Assembly: GCF_003859805.1 (NCBI RefSeq)
Contig: NZ_RQZG01000001.1
Span: 248,001-312,000 of the forward strand
DNA length: 64,000 nt
Direction: 5' to 3'
DNA from: Arachnia propionica
Lineage (GTDB): Bacteria; Actinomycetota; Actinomycetes; Propionibacteriales; Propionibacteriaceae
The position numbers were made by a program, and so were the translations under genes. Numbering within the stretch: position 1 is the first letter of the stretch; the number at the start of each line of letters is the position of its first letter. Positions 41,785 to 50,870 of the stretch are shown piece after piece. The notes under the pieces were generated by a model. The model was not told where the DNA came from. It searched no databases and worked only from the letters and a program-made list of their open reading frames with translations.

Positions 41785-42615
41785 CAGGTCCGCCCAGTTG
41801 CGGATCAGGACGATGGCCAGGGACAACGGTCCGGGCAGGGTGAGTCTGCCCTCGACGACCGCGCGATCCAGCTCCTCCCGGGTGTGGAACCTCCCCCACG
41901 CCAGCTCACGACGGTCCAGGTTGAGCCCTGCCGCATCGGCGCGGGCGGTGAAACCGAGCATCAGGGAACGTGGGAACGGCCAGGGTTGGGTGCTGACGAA
42001 GCTCATCTCCTCCACCTCCAGCCCGGTCTCCTCCAGGATCTCACGGTGCACCGCCTGCTCCGCCGATTCCCCGGCCTCGATGAACCCGGCCTGGACGGAG
42101 ACCCGGTTGCCGGGCCAGGCGCGGGCATGGGTCAACAACAGTCGATCGTCATGATCGGTGACGGCGACGATGACCGCCGGGTCCGTGCGGGGGAACACCT
42201 GGGCGCCACAGGCCGAGCACCGCCTGCTCGCGCCGGCACGCTCAGCTCGCGTGGCCGCACCGCACCGCATGCAGGTCGGGCGACTCCCGTGCCACTGTGA
42301 CAGTGCCAGGGCTGCGAAGGCCAGCTGGGTCTGCTCGTCGGTGAGGTCGAGGTCCCGCACGTCCCGCCCCGCCTCGGCGTCGCGACGGACCCACCAGAAA
42401 TCGTCACCGACCTGCCCGAGGAACAGGTCACCGGGTTGCCTGCCTCCCGTCAGGGCGGTGCTGTGCAACCCGGCCTCCGTTGCCTGGACACGTCCATGGT
42501 GATCGAGGTGGAGGCAGTTCGTCCGGGCGGAACGGGCGATCTCGTCGAGGAATGCCTCATCGTCACGCCACTCGTCACGACGATCGAGGTGGGAGACCTG
42601 CTGCCAGTGAGTCAC
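41782..42615 (-). CDS. nudC: NAD+ diphosphatase / NADH pyrophosphatase
   Basis: 277 residues. Zinc ribbon 'CMRCGAATRAERAGASRRCS' followed by ACG (four cysteines), then a Nudix box 'GFIEAGESAEQAVHREILEE' with the downstream 'TGLEVEEMSFVSTQPWPFPR', whose SQPWPFP-like motif identifies NADH pyrophosphatases. It hydrolyses NAD(H) to NMN(H) and AMP and can remove NAD caps from RNA. It overlaps the sortase gene by 4 nt although the two have no known functional link. Confidence 0.94.
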   Translation of the reverse strand: MTHWQQVSHLDRRDEWRDDEAFLDEIARSARTNCLHLDHHGRVQATEAGLHSTALTGGRQPGDLFLGQVGDDFWWVRRDAEAGRDVRDLDLTDEQTQLAFAALALSQWHGSRPTCMRCGAATRAERAGASRRCSACGAQVFPRTDPAVIVAVTDHDDRLLLTHARAWPGNRVSVQAGFIEAGESAEQAVHREILEETGLEVEEMSFVSTQPWPFPRSLMLGFTARADAAGLNLDRRELAWGRFHTREELDRAVVEGRLTLPGPLSLAIVLIRNWADL

Positions 42616-43532
42616 CCTGCAGAGTCTAGCGATCTGCCGTGGTCCCGCCCGGCGTCACGGAAACCGGCCCGCCACACGAAACCGACCGTACAGAGCAGAG
42701 CGGTGGTGGAGAGCACGGCCCACCAGGGGAAACGTGGCAGCTCGGAACTCCTCAGGGCGGCCGCGACATCCTGCTCGGGGGTCGGCAGCACACGTTCCCC
42801 GAGCACGAGGATCCGGTGCGAGTTGATGCCGAGTGGGGTGCAGGTGACGAGGGTGACCAGGTCGCGTCCCTCCTGGGCCCGCAGTGACTGCGACTCCTCC
42901 GGCGCGACGACCTGCGTCGCACGCACCTCGTAGACCAGGACCTCACCGAAGGTCTCCAGGGTGAACCGGTCACCCACCTGGACCCGGTCCAGGTTCGTGA
43001 ACATCGTCGCCTCCGCGAGACCGCGGTGTGCGGTGATGACGGCATGCGTCGAGGGGCCCCCCACCGGCAGCGAGGTGCCACGGAGGTGACCTGCCCCACG
43101 CAGCAGTGCGACGTCCGAGGTGCCGTGGTACACGGGCAGGTCCACGTCGATGCTGGGGACACGGATGCGGGACATGATCTCGGCGGGACCATTGAGCAGA
43201 TCCCAGTACTCGGATCCGACCTCGTCCCCCACCCCGGTCGGCACATGGGTGTTGGCCTCGACGATGGCCCCGAAACTGAGCTTCTCGTTGTAGCTGGCTG
43301 CCTCGCTCAGGGCGGCATCAGGGGTCTCGACCCGGTCGGCGGACGCCTCCTGCTCGGCGAGGGCCTGACGGTTGTAGGCGTCGATCAGTCTGGACTGCTC
43401 GTACTGGTGCAACCACGAGGCGGCCGGGGTGTAGGTGAGCAGTCCGATCCCGATCAGCGCGCACCCGGCGGCGACCCAGGTCAGGAGACCGGGACGCCAC
43501 CGGGCGGGACGAGGACCACGGCGGGAACGCAT
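42612..43532 (-). CDS. srtC: Class C (pilus-assembly) sortase
   Basis: 306 residues: N-terminal membrane anchor ('LLTWVAAGCALIGIGLLTYT'), catalytic sortase barrel with His in 'HAVITAHRGLAEATMF', Cys in 'LVTLVTCTPLGINSHRILVL' and the Arg of 'SHRILV', and a C-terminal membrane helix ('WWAVLSTTALLCTVGFVW'). The two-helix layout and 'TCTPLGINSHR' are typical of class C sortases, which polymerise pilins by joining the LPxTG of one subunit to the pilin-motif Lys of the next. Last gene of the pilus operon. Confidence 0.93.
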   Translation of the reverse strand: MRSRRGPRPARWRPGLLTWVAAGCALIGIGLLTYTPAASWLHQYEQSRLIDAYNRQALAEQEASADRVETPDAALSEAASYNEKLSFGAIVEANTHVPTGVGDEVGSEYWDLLNGPAEIMSRIRVPSIDVDLPVYHGTSDVALLRGAGHLRGTSLPVGGPSTHAVITAHRGLAEATMFTNLDRVQVGDRFTLETFGEVLVYEVRATQVVAPEESQSLRAQEGRDLVTLVTCTPLGINSHRILVLGERVLPTPEQDVAAALRSSELPRFPWWAVLSTTALLCTVGFVWRAGFRDAGRDHGRSLDSAG

Positions 43533-43540
43533 CAGGTCCT

Positions 43541-44962
43541 TCAGCGCCTGCGTCGCGCGTTCAGCCGACCCAGCACGACGATGCCGAGGGCCAGCACGAA
43601 CATGCCGATGCCACCTGCGATGAGGGCCACCTGCCCGATGCCACCGGTCATCGGCAGGGCCGGCAGGTCCTGCTTGGTGTTCGGGACGGCCTTGTAGTTC
43701 TTGGTCCCGGCCTCGGTGGTCGGATCACCGGCGACGGTCAGCGCCCCACCGGCGATGGTGATCTCCTTCGGGGAGGCGTCCAGCACGTAACCATTGGGGG
43801 CCGTCGTCTCCACCAGGAAGTACTGACCGGGACGCAGCACCGGGACGGTCACGAAACCGTCCTGGTCGGTGGCGAGGTCCGCGACCGCGACATTGACGCA
43901 CTGGGCGTCCGGGCAGAGCTTGAAGACCGCACCGCCGAGAGCCTTCCTGGTGGCCTGGTCGAACTTGTGGATCCTGAGCTGCCCCCAGGTGGTCTGGGCG
44001 GTGACCTCGGCGGAGTCGTTGCCGTTGATGGTGACCTTGGCTGTGTTGGTGAACACCCCCTCCGCCGTGGCGGAGGTGACATCGGTGACATGGGTCACGA
44101 TGGTCGTGACGACCTTGCTCCCCGGGTTCTGGTTCAGCTTGGCCAGACCGACCGAGGTGAAGGTGCAGGTGACGGTCGTGGTGCAGGTGACATCCACCCC
44201 CTGCTCGAAGTTCACGCCGTTGTCCAGTGCCATGGCGGTGGAGACGTGGGTCAGCCCGGCAGGCAGGGTGTCGGTGATCACATAGCTGTCGATCTGGACG
44301 TTCTGGCCCTGCCGCGGAACATCGGACGTCACGGTCCAGGTGACGTTCTGGCCGATGTATCCGGCGGTGTTGAGATCATCCGTGACCGTCTTCTCGATGC
44401 CGGCCAACGAGTTCTTCGGGTAGACGTGGACGTCGTAGTTCCACTCGTTGTCCGTGGCGTAGGGCAGGGTCACCAGAAACGGGCGGCTGCCCAGCACGAC
44501 ACCGGTGTTCGGGGCACCGGTGTCGGACTCGACCACCAGGTAGAGGCCGATCTCGAGACCCTGGAACCGGGCCAGCCCCGTGCCGTTGGTCACCAGCGTG
44601 TTCTTCAGCTCGGTGGTGTGCCCATTGATGGTGCTCCCCGACTCCGGGGCCTGGATGCCGGGGACCTGGGCCCAGCCCTCCGCCGAACCGAGATTGACGC
44701 TGCTCACCTTGTACAGCTCAAAGGTGACTCCCTGGATCGGGGTGCAGCCGGTCTGCTGCTCGGCCCCGCTCGCGGGAGCGCCCTGCTGGGGTGGCTGCAC
44801 GCACTTGTGGATGTTCAGGGTCATGCCGCCGGGCGGCACCTGGATGTTGGCCGGGCCGGGTGGCTCATCGGCGTGGGATGGCGCTGCCCACCCGATCAGC
44901 GCCAGCGCGAATGCCGCGGTGAGCGCCAGCAGACGCCACCCCGGGTTCCTTCGCTCGGTCAT
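43541..44962 (-). CDS. SpaH/EbpB-type LPXTG major pilin
   Basis: 473 residues: signal peptide 'LLALTAAFALALIGWAAPSH' with cleavage after A, pilin motif 'YDVHVYPKNSLAG' (YPKN lysine for polymerisation), E-box-like 'YFLVETTAPNGYVLD', and the sorting signal LPMTG followed by a membrane helix ('QVALIAGGIGMFVLALGIVV') and basic tail. Two or three Cna-B-like domains with isopeptide bonds are expected. It forms the shaft of the pilus. The start overlaps the tip protein stop (ATGA); sortase follows after 8 bp. Confidence 0.93.
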   Translation of the reverse strand: MTERRNPGWRLLALTAAFALALIGWAAPSHADEPPGPANIQVPPGGMTLNIHKCVQPPQQGAPASGAEQQTGCTPIQGVTFELYKVSSVNLGSAEGWAQVPGIQAPESGSTINGHTTELKNTLVTNGTGLARFQGLEIGLYLVVESDTGAPNTGVVLGSRPFLVTLPYATDNEWNYDVHVYPKNSLAGIEKTVTDDLNTAGYIGQNVTWTVTSDVPRQGQNVQIDSYVITDTLPAGLTHVSTAMALDNGVNFEQGVDVTCTTTVTCTFTSVGLAKLNQNPGSKVVTTIVTHVTDVTSATAEGVFTNTAKVTINGNDSAEVTAQTTWGQLRIHKFDQATRKALGGAVFKLCPDAQCVNVAVADLATDQDGFVTVPVLRPGQYFLVETTAPNGYVLDASPKEITIAGGALTVAGDPTTEAGTKNYKAVPNTKQDLPALPMTGGIGQVALIAGGIGMFVLALGIVVLGRLNARRRR

Positions 44963-47850
44963 GATGTTCCCTCCATTGTGTGTGAGACCTGACGGTTCGC
45001 TCTGATCCGTCGGTACGTGATGAGTACGGCTGCGAGTGCGATGAAGGCACCGCCACCGAGGAGATAGAGCTCCGCTGCCGTCCCCCCGGTCAGCGGCAGC
45101 GTCGGCAGGACGGTCCGGGTGTTGCGGAACGGGGTCTCGACCCGGTGGGCCAAGGTATCGGCACCGATGTCGAGATCGACCTCGCGGGTGCCCAGCACGT
45201 AGCCCAACGGGGCACGGGACTCGACCAGCCGCCAGGCCCCCCAGCCGAGCTCGGTGACCCGGAACTGGCCCCCCTCGGGATCACGGTCCGGACCCGCACA
45301 CTCCTGGGCGCTGGCGGCGACACAGTCCGCGACGTCCAGCACGATCCCCTGGGGGCCACTCAACCTGAACTCGGCTCCCGCCAGGAGCTCATCCGTCCCG
45401 GCAGCGGTCTTCTGCCAGGTCACCTCGCCCGGCAGGCGTTGATTGCGGATCACCCCGAGATCGTGCGGCTGGACCGTGGCGGTGCCCTGGATGCGAAGGG
45501 GATGCACCGTCTCGTCCAGCCGGTACCCCGGGGGTGCTGTGCGCTCGGTCAGGGTGTAGCTGCCCCAGCCCAGGCCAGGCACGAGAAGTGCACCCGGCGC
45601 GGGATCGCTATCCCGTCCGCTGCAGTCCTGGGCTTCATCGGCCACGCAGTCCTCGATCTCGATCCGTTCTCCTCGGACCCCACCTTCCAGCACCCAGGCG
45701 GACCCGGGAGCGGCCACCGAGGTGAGGGCATCGACCTTGCGCCAGCGCAGCGCGGCGGGGGCATCCACATTGGTGAAGGTCACCACTCCGGAATCCTTGT
45801 CCCAGACCGCGTCCTTGAAGGAGTAGCCCGCACCCTGCCAGGGCTTGGCGGCCTCACTGAAGGTGAACTCACCGGCGGCCGGGACGACGAAGGTGTTGCC
45901 CTCGGTGACCACGCCCGCGCCTTCGACGGTGCGGGTGGTGTCCCCCGCCTCGCCGCCGAAGTCCCCCGTCGCGGTCAGCAACCAGGAACTGGGCGGATCC
46001 GGCTGGTCGTCGTGACTCGACTCGACCTTCTTCACCAGCGACAGCAGACGGTGATCGACGCGTGCGCACGGCACCTCGGGGGAGGCGTCCCAGCCCGAGT
46101 CGCTGCGTGGTGCACAGTCCACCCCCGGCAGTGGGGTCTCAGGGCCACCGTGCTGCCCCCAGGCGACATTTCCGATCTGCCGGTCCCCTCCGAGTCTCAC
46201 GCGCACCTGGTAGGTGATCCGAACTGTGCTCTGTGACCTGAGGGGCCCGTGCCAGGAGATCCGACCGGTCCTGCTGTCATAGCTCGCCGGGATGCGTGCT
46301 GGCCTCCCGTCGATGGTCGTGCGGAGTGAATCAGGGATGAACTCGGCGTCGTCGAGCAGACCGTTGAGGTCGTCGAAGACATGGGCCGGATAGCTGTCGA
46401 TGAAGGCGTCAGGAGCGATGTTGGTGGCCTCGACGTCGTAGGTCACCACGTCACCCACGAATTTTCGTCCCGCGAGAGCGTCGGAGGTCTTGTCCACCCT
46501 CAACTCCGCCAGCATCAGCGTGTAGGGATGGTCCTCGACCTCGCCCGACGGGGTGAATCCGGTCGGGGAGACCAACTCCGCAGCTGTCCGGGCTGCCCGT
46601 AGTCGCAGATAGGTTTCCCCCCGGCCTCCGGGTTGGTTGTTGTTCGGGTAGGCACTGACCACGTCCTCGGGGACCCGCCAGGTCAGTTCAGCACTGCCCG
46701 AGTCGCAGGCCACGGTGTCCGAGCTCTCAGCGTCGTCGAAGACCCCGTTGGAGTTCCAGTCGATCCAGCCACGCACATGACCGCTGCCCGAGCAGGTGAC
46801 CTTCTCCTGCGAGACGCGACCGGGGATGACCGGCCTCGGACTGGTCTGGGAGAACCCGTCGTCGCCGTCATCCGGCACCGTGTTGCTCGCCTGGTCCGGA
46901 GTGATCCTGTTCCCGAGGAGCACCGGCGGGTTCCCCATGTCCGCGAGCGGGAAGTCGAAGGTGTTGGTGGTGCCCACAGGAAGGGCCTGCCCCTCCCAGG
47001 TGGGTTGGTAGCGCGCGGCAGCATTGCCATAGCTGACCGGGGCATCACCGAAGTCGAAGTTCTGGACCACGCCGAGTGCCACGGCACTGGCTCCCTCCCC
47101 CTGCACCGAGATCACCGCGGTGGTGACCCCGTCGACGGGAGGGATCCTCATGAAGGCGACGGCAGTCGGACCTGAGGGGCAGGCCATCCCACTCGGCTCC
47201 AGGCGCAGCGCCTCGGTGGCGCGACTCGACAGTATCGCCATCGTGTGCTGGGTGCAGCGGGAATTGCGGTGTCGGTCGATGACATACCAGTCCGTCTCGC
47301 GACTTGCCTCGGCCTGGAGTGAACCGACCCGCCCCGTCCGGTTGCTGGATTCCGCATCGGCGAACACCAGTCCGTCCAGCGGAGCCTGCATTCCCTCGGG
47401 AGGAAGACCGGGCCCTTGAACCGTGGAACTGCATTCGAGCTTGAAACGGACCAGGGCACCGGGAGTCACATTGGCCACTCCAACGGTCATCTTGTTGGCC
47501 TTGCCCGGGCCACCGATGTGGTAGATGTCATCCAGACCATCCTGGAAATAACTGCCGGGGGTGTAGACCCTCATCCCGGTACGAGAACCACCGAAACCAC
47601 TGCCTGACGGCGGCTGTGAGATGACACAGGTGACCTGGATGTCGTATTCTCCGACCTTCCGCGTCTCGACCACGGTCTTTCCGGTTGCGGGAATGGTTTC
47701 TCCGGCAGCCCCCCACTCGATCCAGTTGATGGAGTTCAGGAATCGTCCGACACCACCGGTGGCGAAGCGGGCCTCAGAGGCTGGAAGCGGGCTCAGGACC
47801 AACAGCGCAACGGTCGCCAACAACACCCACACACGACGTGTCCGTTTCAC
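44959..47850 (-). CDS. Large LPXTG surface adhesin, probable pilus tip protein
   Basis: 963 residues from the GTG at 47850 (upstream codons would start before the signal 'RVWVLLATVALLVLSPLPAS'). Order: an N-terminal CshA-like region ('FDFGDAPVSYGNAAARYQPT'), a GEVED-type domain ('HVRGWIDWNSNGVFDDAESS', 'SGEVEDHPYTL'), a DUF11-like block ('VGDVVTYDVEATNIAPDAFI'), two SpaA/Cna-B-like repeats each containing 'DCVA' + 'LGWG' motifs, and LPLTG with a membrane anchor. This architecture fits a pilus tip or cell-surface adhesin attached by the sortase. First gene of the pilus operon. Confidence 0.88.
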   Translation of the reverse strand: MKRTRRVWVLLATVALLVLSPLPASEARFATGGVGRFLNSINWIEWGAAGETIPATGKTVVETRKVGEYDIQVTCVISQPPSGSGFGGSRTGMRVYTPGSYFQDGLDDIYHIGGPGKANKMTVGVANVTPGALVRFKLECSSTVQGPGLPPEGMQAPLDGLVFADAESSNRTGRVGSLQAEASRETDWYVIDRHRNSRCTQHTMAILSSRATEALRLEPSGMACPSGPTAVAFMRIPPVDGVTTAVISVQGEGASAVALGVVQNFDFGDAPVSYGNAAARYQPTWEGQALPVGTTNTFDFPLADMGNPPVLLGNRITPDQASNTVPDDGDDGFSQTSPRPVIPGRVSQEKVTCSGSGHVRGWIDWNSNGVFDDAESSDTVACDSGSAELTWRVPEDVVSAYPNNNQPGGRGETYLRLRAARTAAELVSPTGFTPSGEVEDHPYTLMLAELRVDKTSDALAGRKFVGDVVTYDVEATNIAPDAFIDSYPAHVFDDLNGLLDDAEFIPDSLRTTIDGRPARIPASYDSRTGRISWHGPLRSQSTVRITYQVRVRLGGDRQIGNVAWGQHGGPETPLPGVDCAPRSDSGWDASPEVPCARVDHRLLSLVKKVESSHDDQPDPPSSWLLTATGDFGGEAGDTTRTVEGAGVVTEGNTFVVPAAGEFTFSEAAKPWQGAGYSFKDAVWDKDSGVVTFTNVDAPAALRWRKVDALTSVAAPGSAWVLEGGVRGERIEIEDCVADEAQDCSGRDSDPAPGALLVPGLGWGSYTLTERTAPPGYRLDETVHPLRIQGTATVQPHDLGVIRNQRLPGEVTWQKTAAGTDELLAGAEFRLSGPQGIVLDVADCVAASAQECAGPDRDPEGGQFRVTELGWGAWRLVESRAPLGYVLGTREVDLDIGADTLAHRVETPFRNTRTVLPTLPLTGGTAAELYLLGGGAFIALAAVLITYRRIRANRQVSHTMEGTS

Positions 47851-47880
47851 TTCCCCCCCTTCCCCAAGGCGCAACTGATG

Positions 47881-47909
47881 ACGATAGGACCTCACAAAAT
47901 TGTTCGCAA
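47881..47909 (-). promoter_or_regulatory. Promoter of the pilus operon
   Basis: Minus strand TTGCGA (47909-47904), 17-bp spacer, TATCGT (47886-47881), about 31 nt before the adhesin GTG, which has a purine-rich ribosome-binding site (GGAAGGGGGG). Confidence 0.55.
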
Positions 47910-47951
47910 GGTGCCGAAAGTGAACAGTTGGGGGCCGTTCGTCAATGTCCG

Positions 47952-47957
47952 TAGACT
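47952..47957 (+). promoter_or_regulatory. -10 box TAGACT, leaderless PAC2 gene
   Basis: TAGACT ends 6 nt before the ATG at 47964; no ribosome-binding site between them. Same hexamer as at yggS. Confidence 0.55.
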
Positions 47958-47963
47958 GGTGGA

Positions 47964-48797
47964 ATGCAGCAGAACCTGATCGGGCACTTGAGGAAACCGG
48001 CCGTCGTCGTGGCGTTCAGTGGGTGGAACGATGCAGGCAACGCGGCCAGCGACACGCTCATGCATCTCATGTCCCAACACCCCACCACGGAGATCGGCAG
48101 CATCGATGACGAGCGGTACTTCGACTTCCAGGTCACCCGTCCACTGCTCCGTCGTTCGGCGGATGGGCCCTGGATCCAGTGGCCGCACATCTCACTGCAG
48201 CTCATCCGGTTACCGGAGCGCGACCTCATCCTGGCCGTGGGTCCGGAGCCCAATCAACTGTGGCGTTCCTTCGCACACGACCTGGTCACCCGTTTGAGGA
48301 GTTACTCGCCCGACGTGGTGATCCTGCTCGGCGCGATGCTGAGCGACAGCCCGCACTCCCGGCCCTTCCCCATCGCCATGTACACCTGGGACGAGGGGCT
48401 CAAGGGGGCGATGAACATCGAGGAACTCACCTACGAGGGACCGACCGGTATCACCGGGGTGGTCAATCAGATGCTCATCGCGGAGGGCCTGCCCTGCGCC
48501 TCCATGTGGGTGTCCATCCCCCACTACGTGGCAACTCCGCCCAACCCCAAGGGACAGGCGGCGCTCCTGGAGCGTCTCGAGCAGGTGCTCCGGGTGGATC
48601 TCGGCAGTCGAGCACTGGCCCCGGCGACCAGGGAGTGGGTGCAGGCAGTCGACGAACTGCGTGCCGAGGATCCGGAGGTCGCCGAGTACATCGAGCAACT
48701 CGAGGAGGCCCGTGACGCCACCGATGCCGAGGGGGCGACCGGGGAGTCGATCGCAGCGGAGTTCGAGAAGTACCTCCGGGACCAGAACGGCCACTGA
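47964..48797 (+). CDS. PAC2 family protein
   Basis: 277 residues of the PAC2 fold (relatives of proteasome assembly chaperone 2; common in actinobacteria): 'KPAVVVAFSGWNDAGNAASD', 'FDFQVTRPLLRR', 'DLILAVGPEPNQLWRSFAHD', 'VVILLGAMLSDSPHSRPFPI', 'YEGPTGITGVVNQMLIAEGL' and 'SMWVSIPHYVATPPNPKGQA'. The molecular function in bacteria is not established. The C-terminal 60 residues are acidic and helical. Single-gene unit, divergent from the pilus operon. Confidence 0.9.
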   Translation: MQQNLIGHLRKPAVVVAFSGWNDAGNAASDTLMHLMSQHPTTEIGSIDDERYFDFQVTRPLLRRSADGPWIQWPHISLQLIRLPERDLILAVGPEPNQLWRSFAHDLVTRLRSYSPDVVILLGAMLSDSPHSRPFPIAMYTWDEGLKGAMNIEELTYEGPTGITGVVNQMLIAEGLPCASMWVSIPHYVATPPNPKGQAALLERLEQVLRVDLGSRALAPATREWVQAVDELRAEDPEVAEYIEQLEEARDATDAEGATGESIAAEFEKYLRDQNGH

Positions 48798-48810
48798 CTC
48801 CCGGAAGCAG

Positions 48811-48893
48811 GAGACGAGGAGCGTCTCAGCCCCACCGCGGTGTTCCGCCCACCTGAACCGCCATCCTGCCGGAGCCTCTCAGTGTCGGCAGGA
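48811..48893. terminator. Hairpins between PAC2 and rpe
   Basis: Two inverted repeats in the convergent gap: GAGACG-AGGAG-CGTCTC (48811-48827), and TCCTGCCG/CGGCAGGA (48864-48871 and 48886-48893, the second arm lying in the last codons of rpe). Without clear T-runs, they could still limit read-through from both sides. Confidence 0.45.
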
Positions 48894-49532
48894 CGCGATG
48901 GCGGTCTCCCGGAGGTCGCGGACCATGGCGTCGGGGTCAGCCGCGCGATAGACCGCGGAGCCTGCGACGAAGGTGTCCGCGCCTGCCTCCGCACATCGGC
49001 CGATGGTCTCCAGCGACACCCCGCCATCCACCTGCAGCCAGATCGGGCGCCCACCCAGCAGTTCCCGGGTCCGCCGGATCTTCGGGACCACGAGATCAAG
49101 GAACGGCTGGCCCCCGAAACCGGGCTCCACGGTCATCAGCAGCACCATGTCCACCTCGTCCAGCATGTCGGCGAACCCGTCGATCGGCGTCGCGGGTTTC
49201 AACGCCATCGAGGCCCGGGCCCCGAGGGACCGCAGCTCACGTGCGAGCCGGATCGGTGCCCTTGCCGCCTCGACGTGGAAGGTGACGGATTCCGCCCCGG
49301 CCTCCGCGTATGCCGGGGCCCATCGGTCCGGGTCCTCGATCATGAGATGGATGTCCAGCATCTGGGAGGTGGCCTGACGGATCGCCTCCACCACGGGGAG
49401 TCCCAGCGACAGGTTGGGGACGAAGTGGTTGTCCATCACATCCACGTGGATCGCGTCCGCGCTCGGGATGCGCTCGATCTCACGTCCCAGGTCGGCGAAG
49501 TTCGCGTTGAGGATGCTCGGGGTGATACGCAT
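48879..49532 (-). CDS. rpe: Ribulose-phosphate 3-epimerase
   Basis: 217 residues, TIM barrel: '[20 protein letters not shown]', metal-binding '[17 protein letters not shown]', '[20 protein letters not shown]', '[20 protein letters not shown]' and '[20 protein letters not shown]'. It interconverts ribulose-5-P and xylulose-5-P in the pentose phosphate pathway. Last gene of the rsmB-fmt-priA-metK line, 9 bp after rsmB. Confidence 0.96.
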   Translation of the reverse strand: MRITPSILNANFADLGREIERIPSADAIHVDVMDNHFVPNLSLGLPVVEAIRQATSQMLDIHLMIEDPDRWAPAYAEAGAESVTFHVEAARAPIRLARELRSLGARASMALKPATPIDGFADMLDEVDMVLLMTVEPGFGGQPFLDLVVPKIRRTRELLGGRPIWLQVDGGVSLETIGRCAEAGADTFVAGSAVYRAADPDAMVRDLRETAIASCRH

Positions 49533-49541
49533 GGGCTCACC

Positions 49542-50870
49542 CTACTGGTGCGGGCCGGGAACCCGCATCAGGGCCAGGAACATCGCATCCGTGGCGTGAC
49601 GGTGGGGCCAGAACTGCACGAAAGGACCGGCCGCGATCCCGGGAACCTCGTCCAGGAGGGCGGGTGCGTCGAGGACATCGAGCGACGTCCTGGCGGCAAC
49701 CGCCTCCACGATGCCCACCGTCTCAACGAGATGTGGTGAGCAGGTCACGTAGGCGATGACACCTCCCGGCGTACACAACCCCACTGCCGTCGTGAGCAGG
49801 TCGGTCTGGAGCGGGGTGAGTTCCGCCAGGTCCGAGGGTTGACGACGCCATCGGGACTCGGGACGTCGCCGCAGGGCCCCGAGCCCACTGCACGGTGCGT
49901 CCACCATGATCCTGGCGAAGGGACCGTGCTCCTGCAGCTCCACGGGCGACCGCCCGTCGTCGCGGATCACCCTCGTGGTTCCCTCGGGGAAGACCGCGAG
50001 GGCGCGCTCCACGAGTTCGGCACGGTGGATGGAGACCTCGTTGGCGAGCAGGGTCGTCCCTCGCTCAGCTGCGAGCCCGGCGAGCAGGGCGGCCTTCCCA
50101 CCCGGACCGGCACACAGATCGAGCCACGGTCCCTGCGGCGCCTCGGCCCGGGCCAGGGCGAGGGCGACCAACTGGGAGCCCTCGTCCTGCACCCCCGCCC
50201 GACCCTCACGCACCGCAGGGATGCTGGCGGGAATCCCGTCGAGCACGGCACCGTACGGGGACCACCGGGTCGGGACCGCTGGGTCGAGTTCTGCCCTCTC
50301 CGCCAGTCCGGGGCGCACCACCAGGGTCGGTCGTGGAGCCTCGTTGTTGGCATCCAGCGCCGCCACCAGCTCCTCCTCATCGAGCAGTTCGGCGTAGGAC
50401 TCGACGATCCACCTCGGGTGGTGGTGGCGGATGGCGAGCGCACCCATGCGGTCCGCGCCCTCGGCGAGCCGGGCGGTCCACTCCGCCAGACTCCGTTTCG
50501 TGACTCGACGTCCCACGGCGTTGACCAGACCGGTCACCCGCTGACCGACGGTCTGCCGGGCCAGCTCGACGGTGCTCGCGACAGCGGCACGACCGGGGAC
50601 CGACATCGACAGGGCCTGGTGGCAGAGCAGCCGGAGCAGGTCCACGACTGCGGGCTGCAGGGTGTTCAACGCACGTCCTGAGGCAGTCTCGATGATGAGG
50701 TCGTAGGTGCCGAGCAGCCGTGAGGTCCCCGCCACCAGTTCCGTCACGAAGGCCGCGTCGCGGGCATCGAGCCCAGCCGTGGCGAGACGTTTGGCAAGGG
50801 CCAGGTTCGCGTACGCGCCCTGACCCGTGACGTCCCGCAGCACATCGAAGGCGGTGCGTCGAGGATTCAC
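49542..50870 (-). CDS. rsmB: 16S rRNA m5C967 methyltransferase RsmB (Sun/Fmu)
   Basis: 442 residues. N-terminal NusB-like RNA-binding domain ('RRTAFDVLRDVTGQGAYANL', 'YDLIIETASGRALNTLQPAV'), then the methyltransferase domain: 'VQDEGSQLVALALARAEAPQ', SAM loop 'WLDLCAGPGGKAALLAGLAA', 'MVDAPCSGLGALRRRPESRW' (PCSG cysteine) and the catalytic Cys in 'VIAYVTCSPHLVETVGIVEA'. Start overlaps the fmt stop by 4 nt. Confidence 0.94.
   Translation of the reverse strand: MNPRRTAFDVLRDVTGQGAYANLALAKRLATAGLDARDAAFVTELVAGTSRLLGTYDLIIETASGRALNTLQPAVVDLLRLLCHQALSMSVPGRAAVASTVELARQTVGQRVTGLVNAVGRRVTKRSLAEWTARLAEGADRMGALAIRHHHPRWIVESYAELLDEEELVAALDANNEAPRPTLVVRPGLAERAELDPAVPTRWSPYGAVLDGIPASIPAVREGRAGVQDEGSQLVALALARAEAPQGPWLDLCAGPGGKAALLAGLAAERGTTLLANEVSIHRAELVERALAVFPEGTTRVIRDDGRSPVELQEHGPFARIMVDAPCSGLGALRRRPESRWRRQPSDLAELTPLQTDLLTTAVGLCTPGGVIAYVTCSPHLVETVGIVEAVAARTSLDVLDAPALLDEVPGIAAGPFVQFWPHRHATDAMFLALMRVPGPHQ

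Noticed and set aside
38558-42154. A 1198-codon open frame on the plus strand, antisense to metH
   Set aside because: It mirrors the codon structure of metH and nudC (high-GC third positions keep the complementary frame open) and shows no family motifs.
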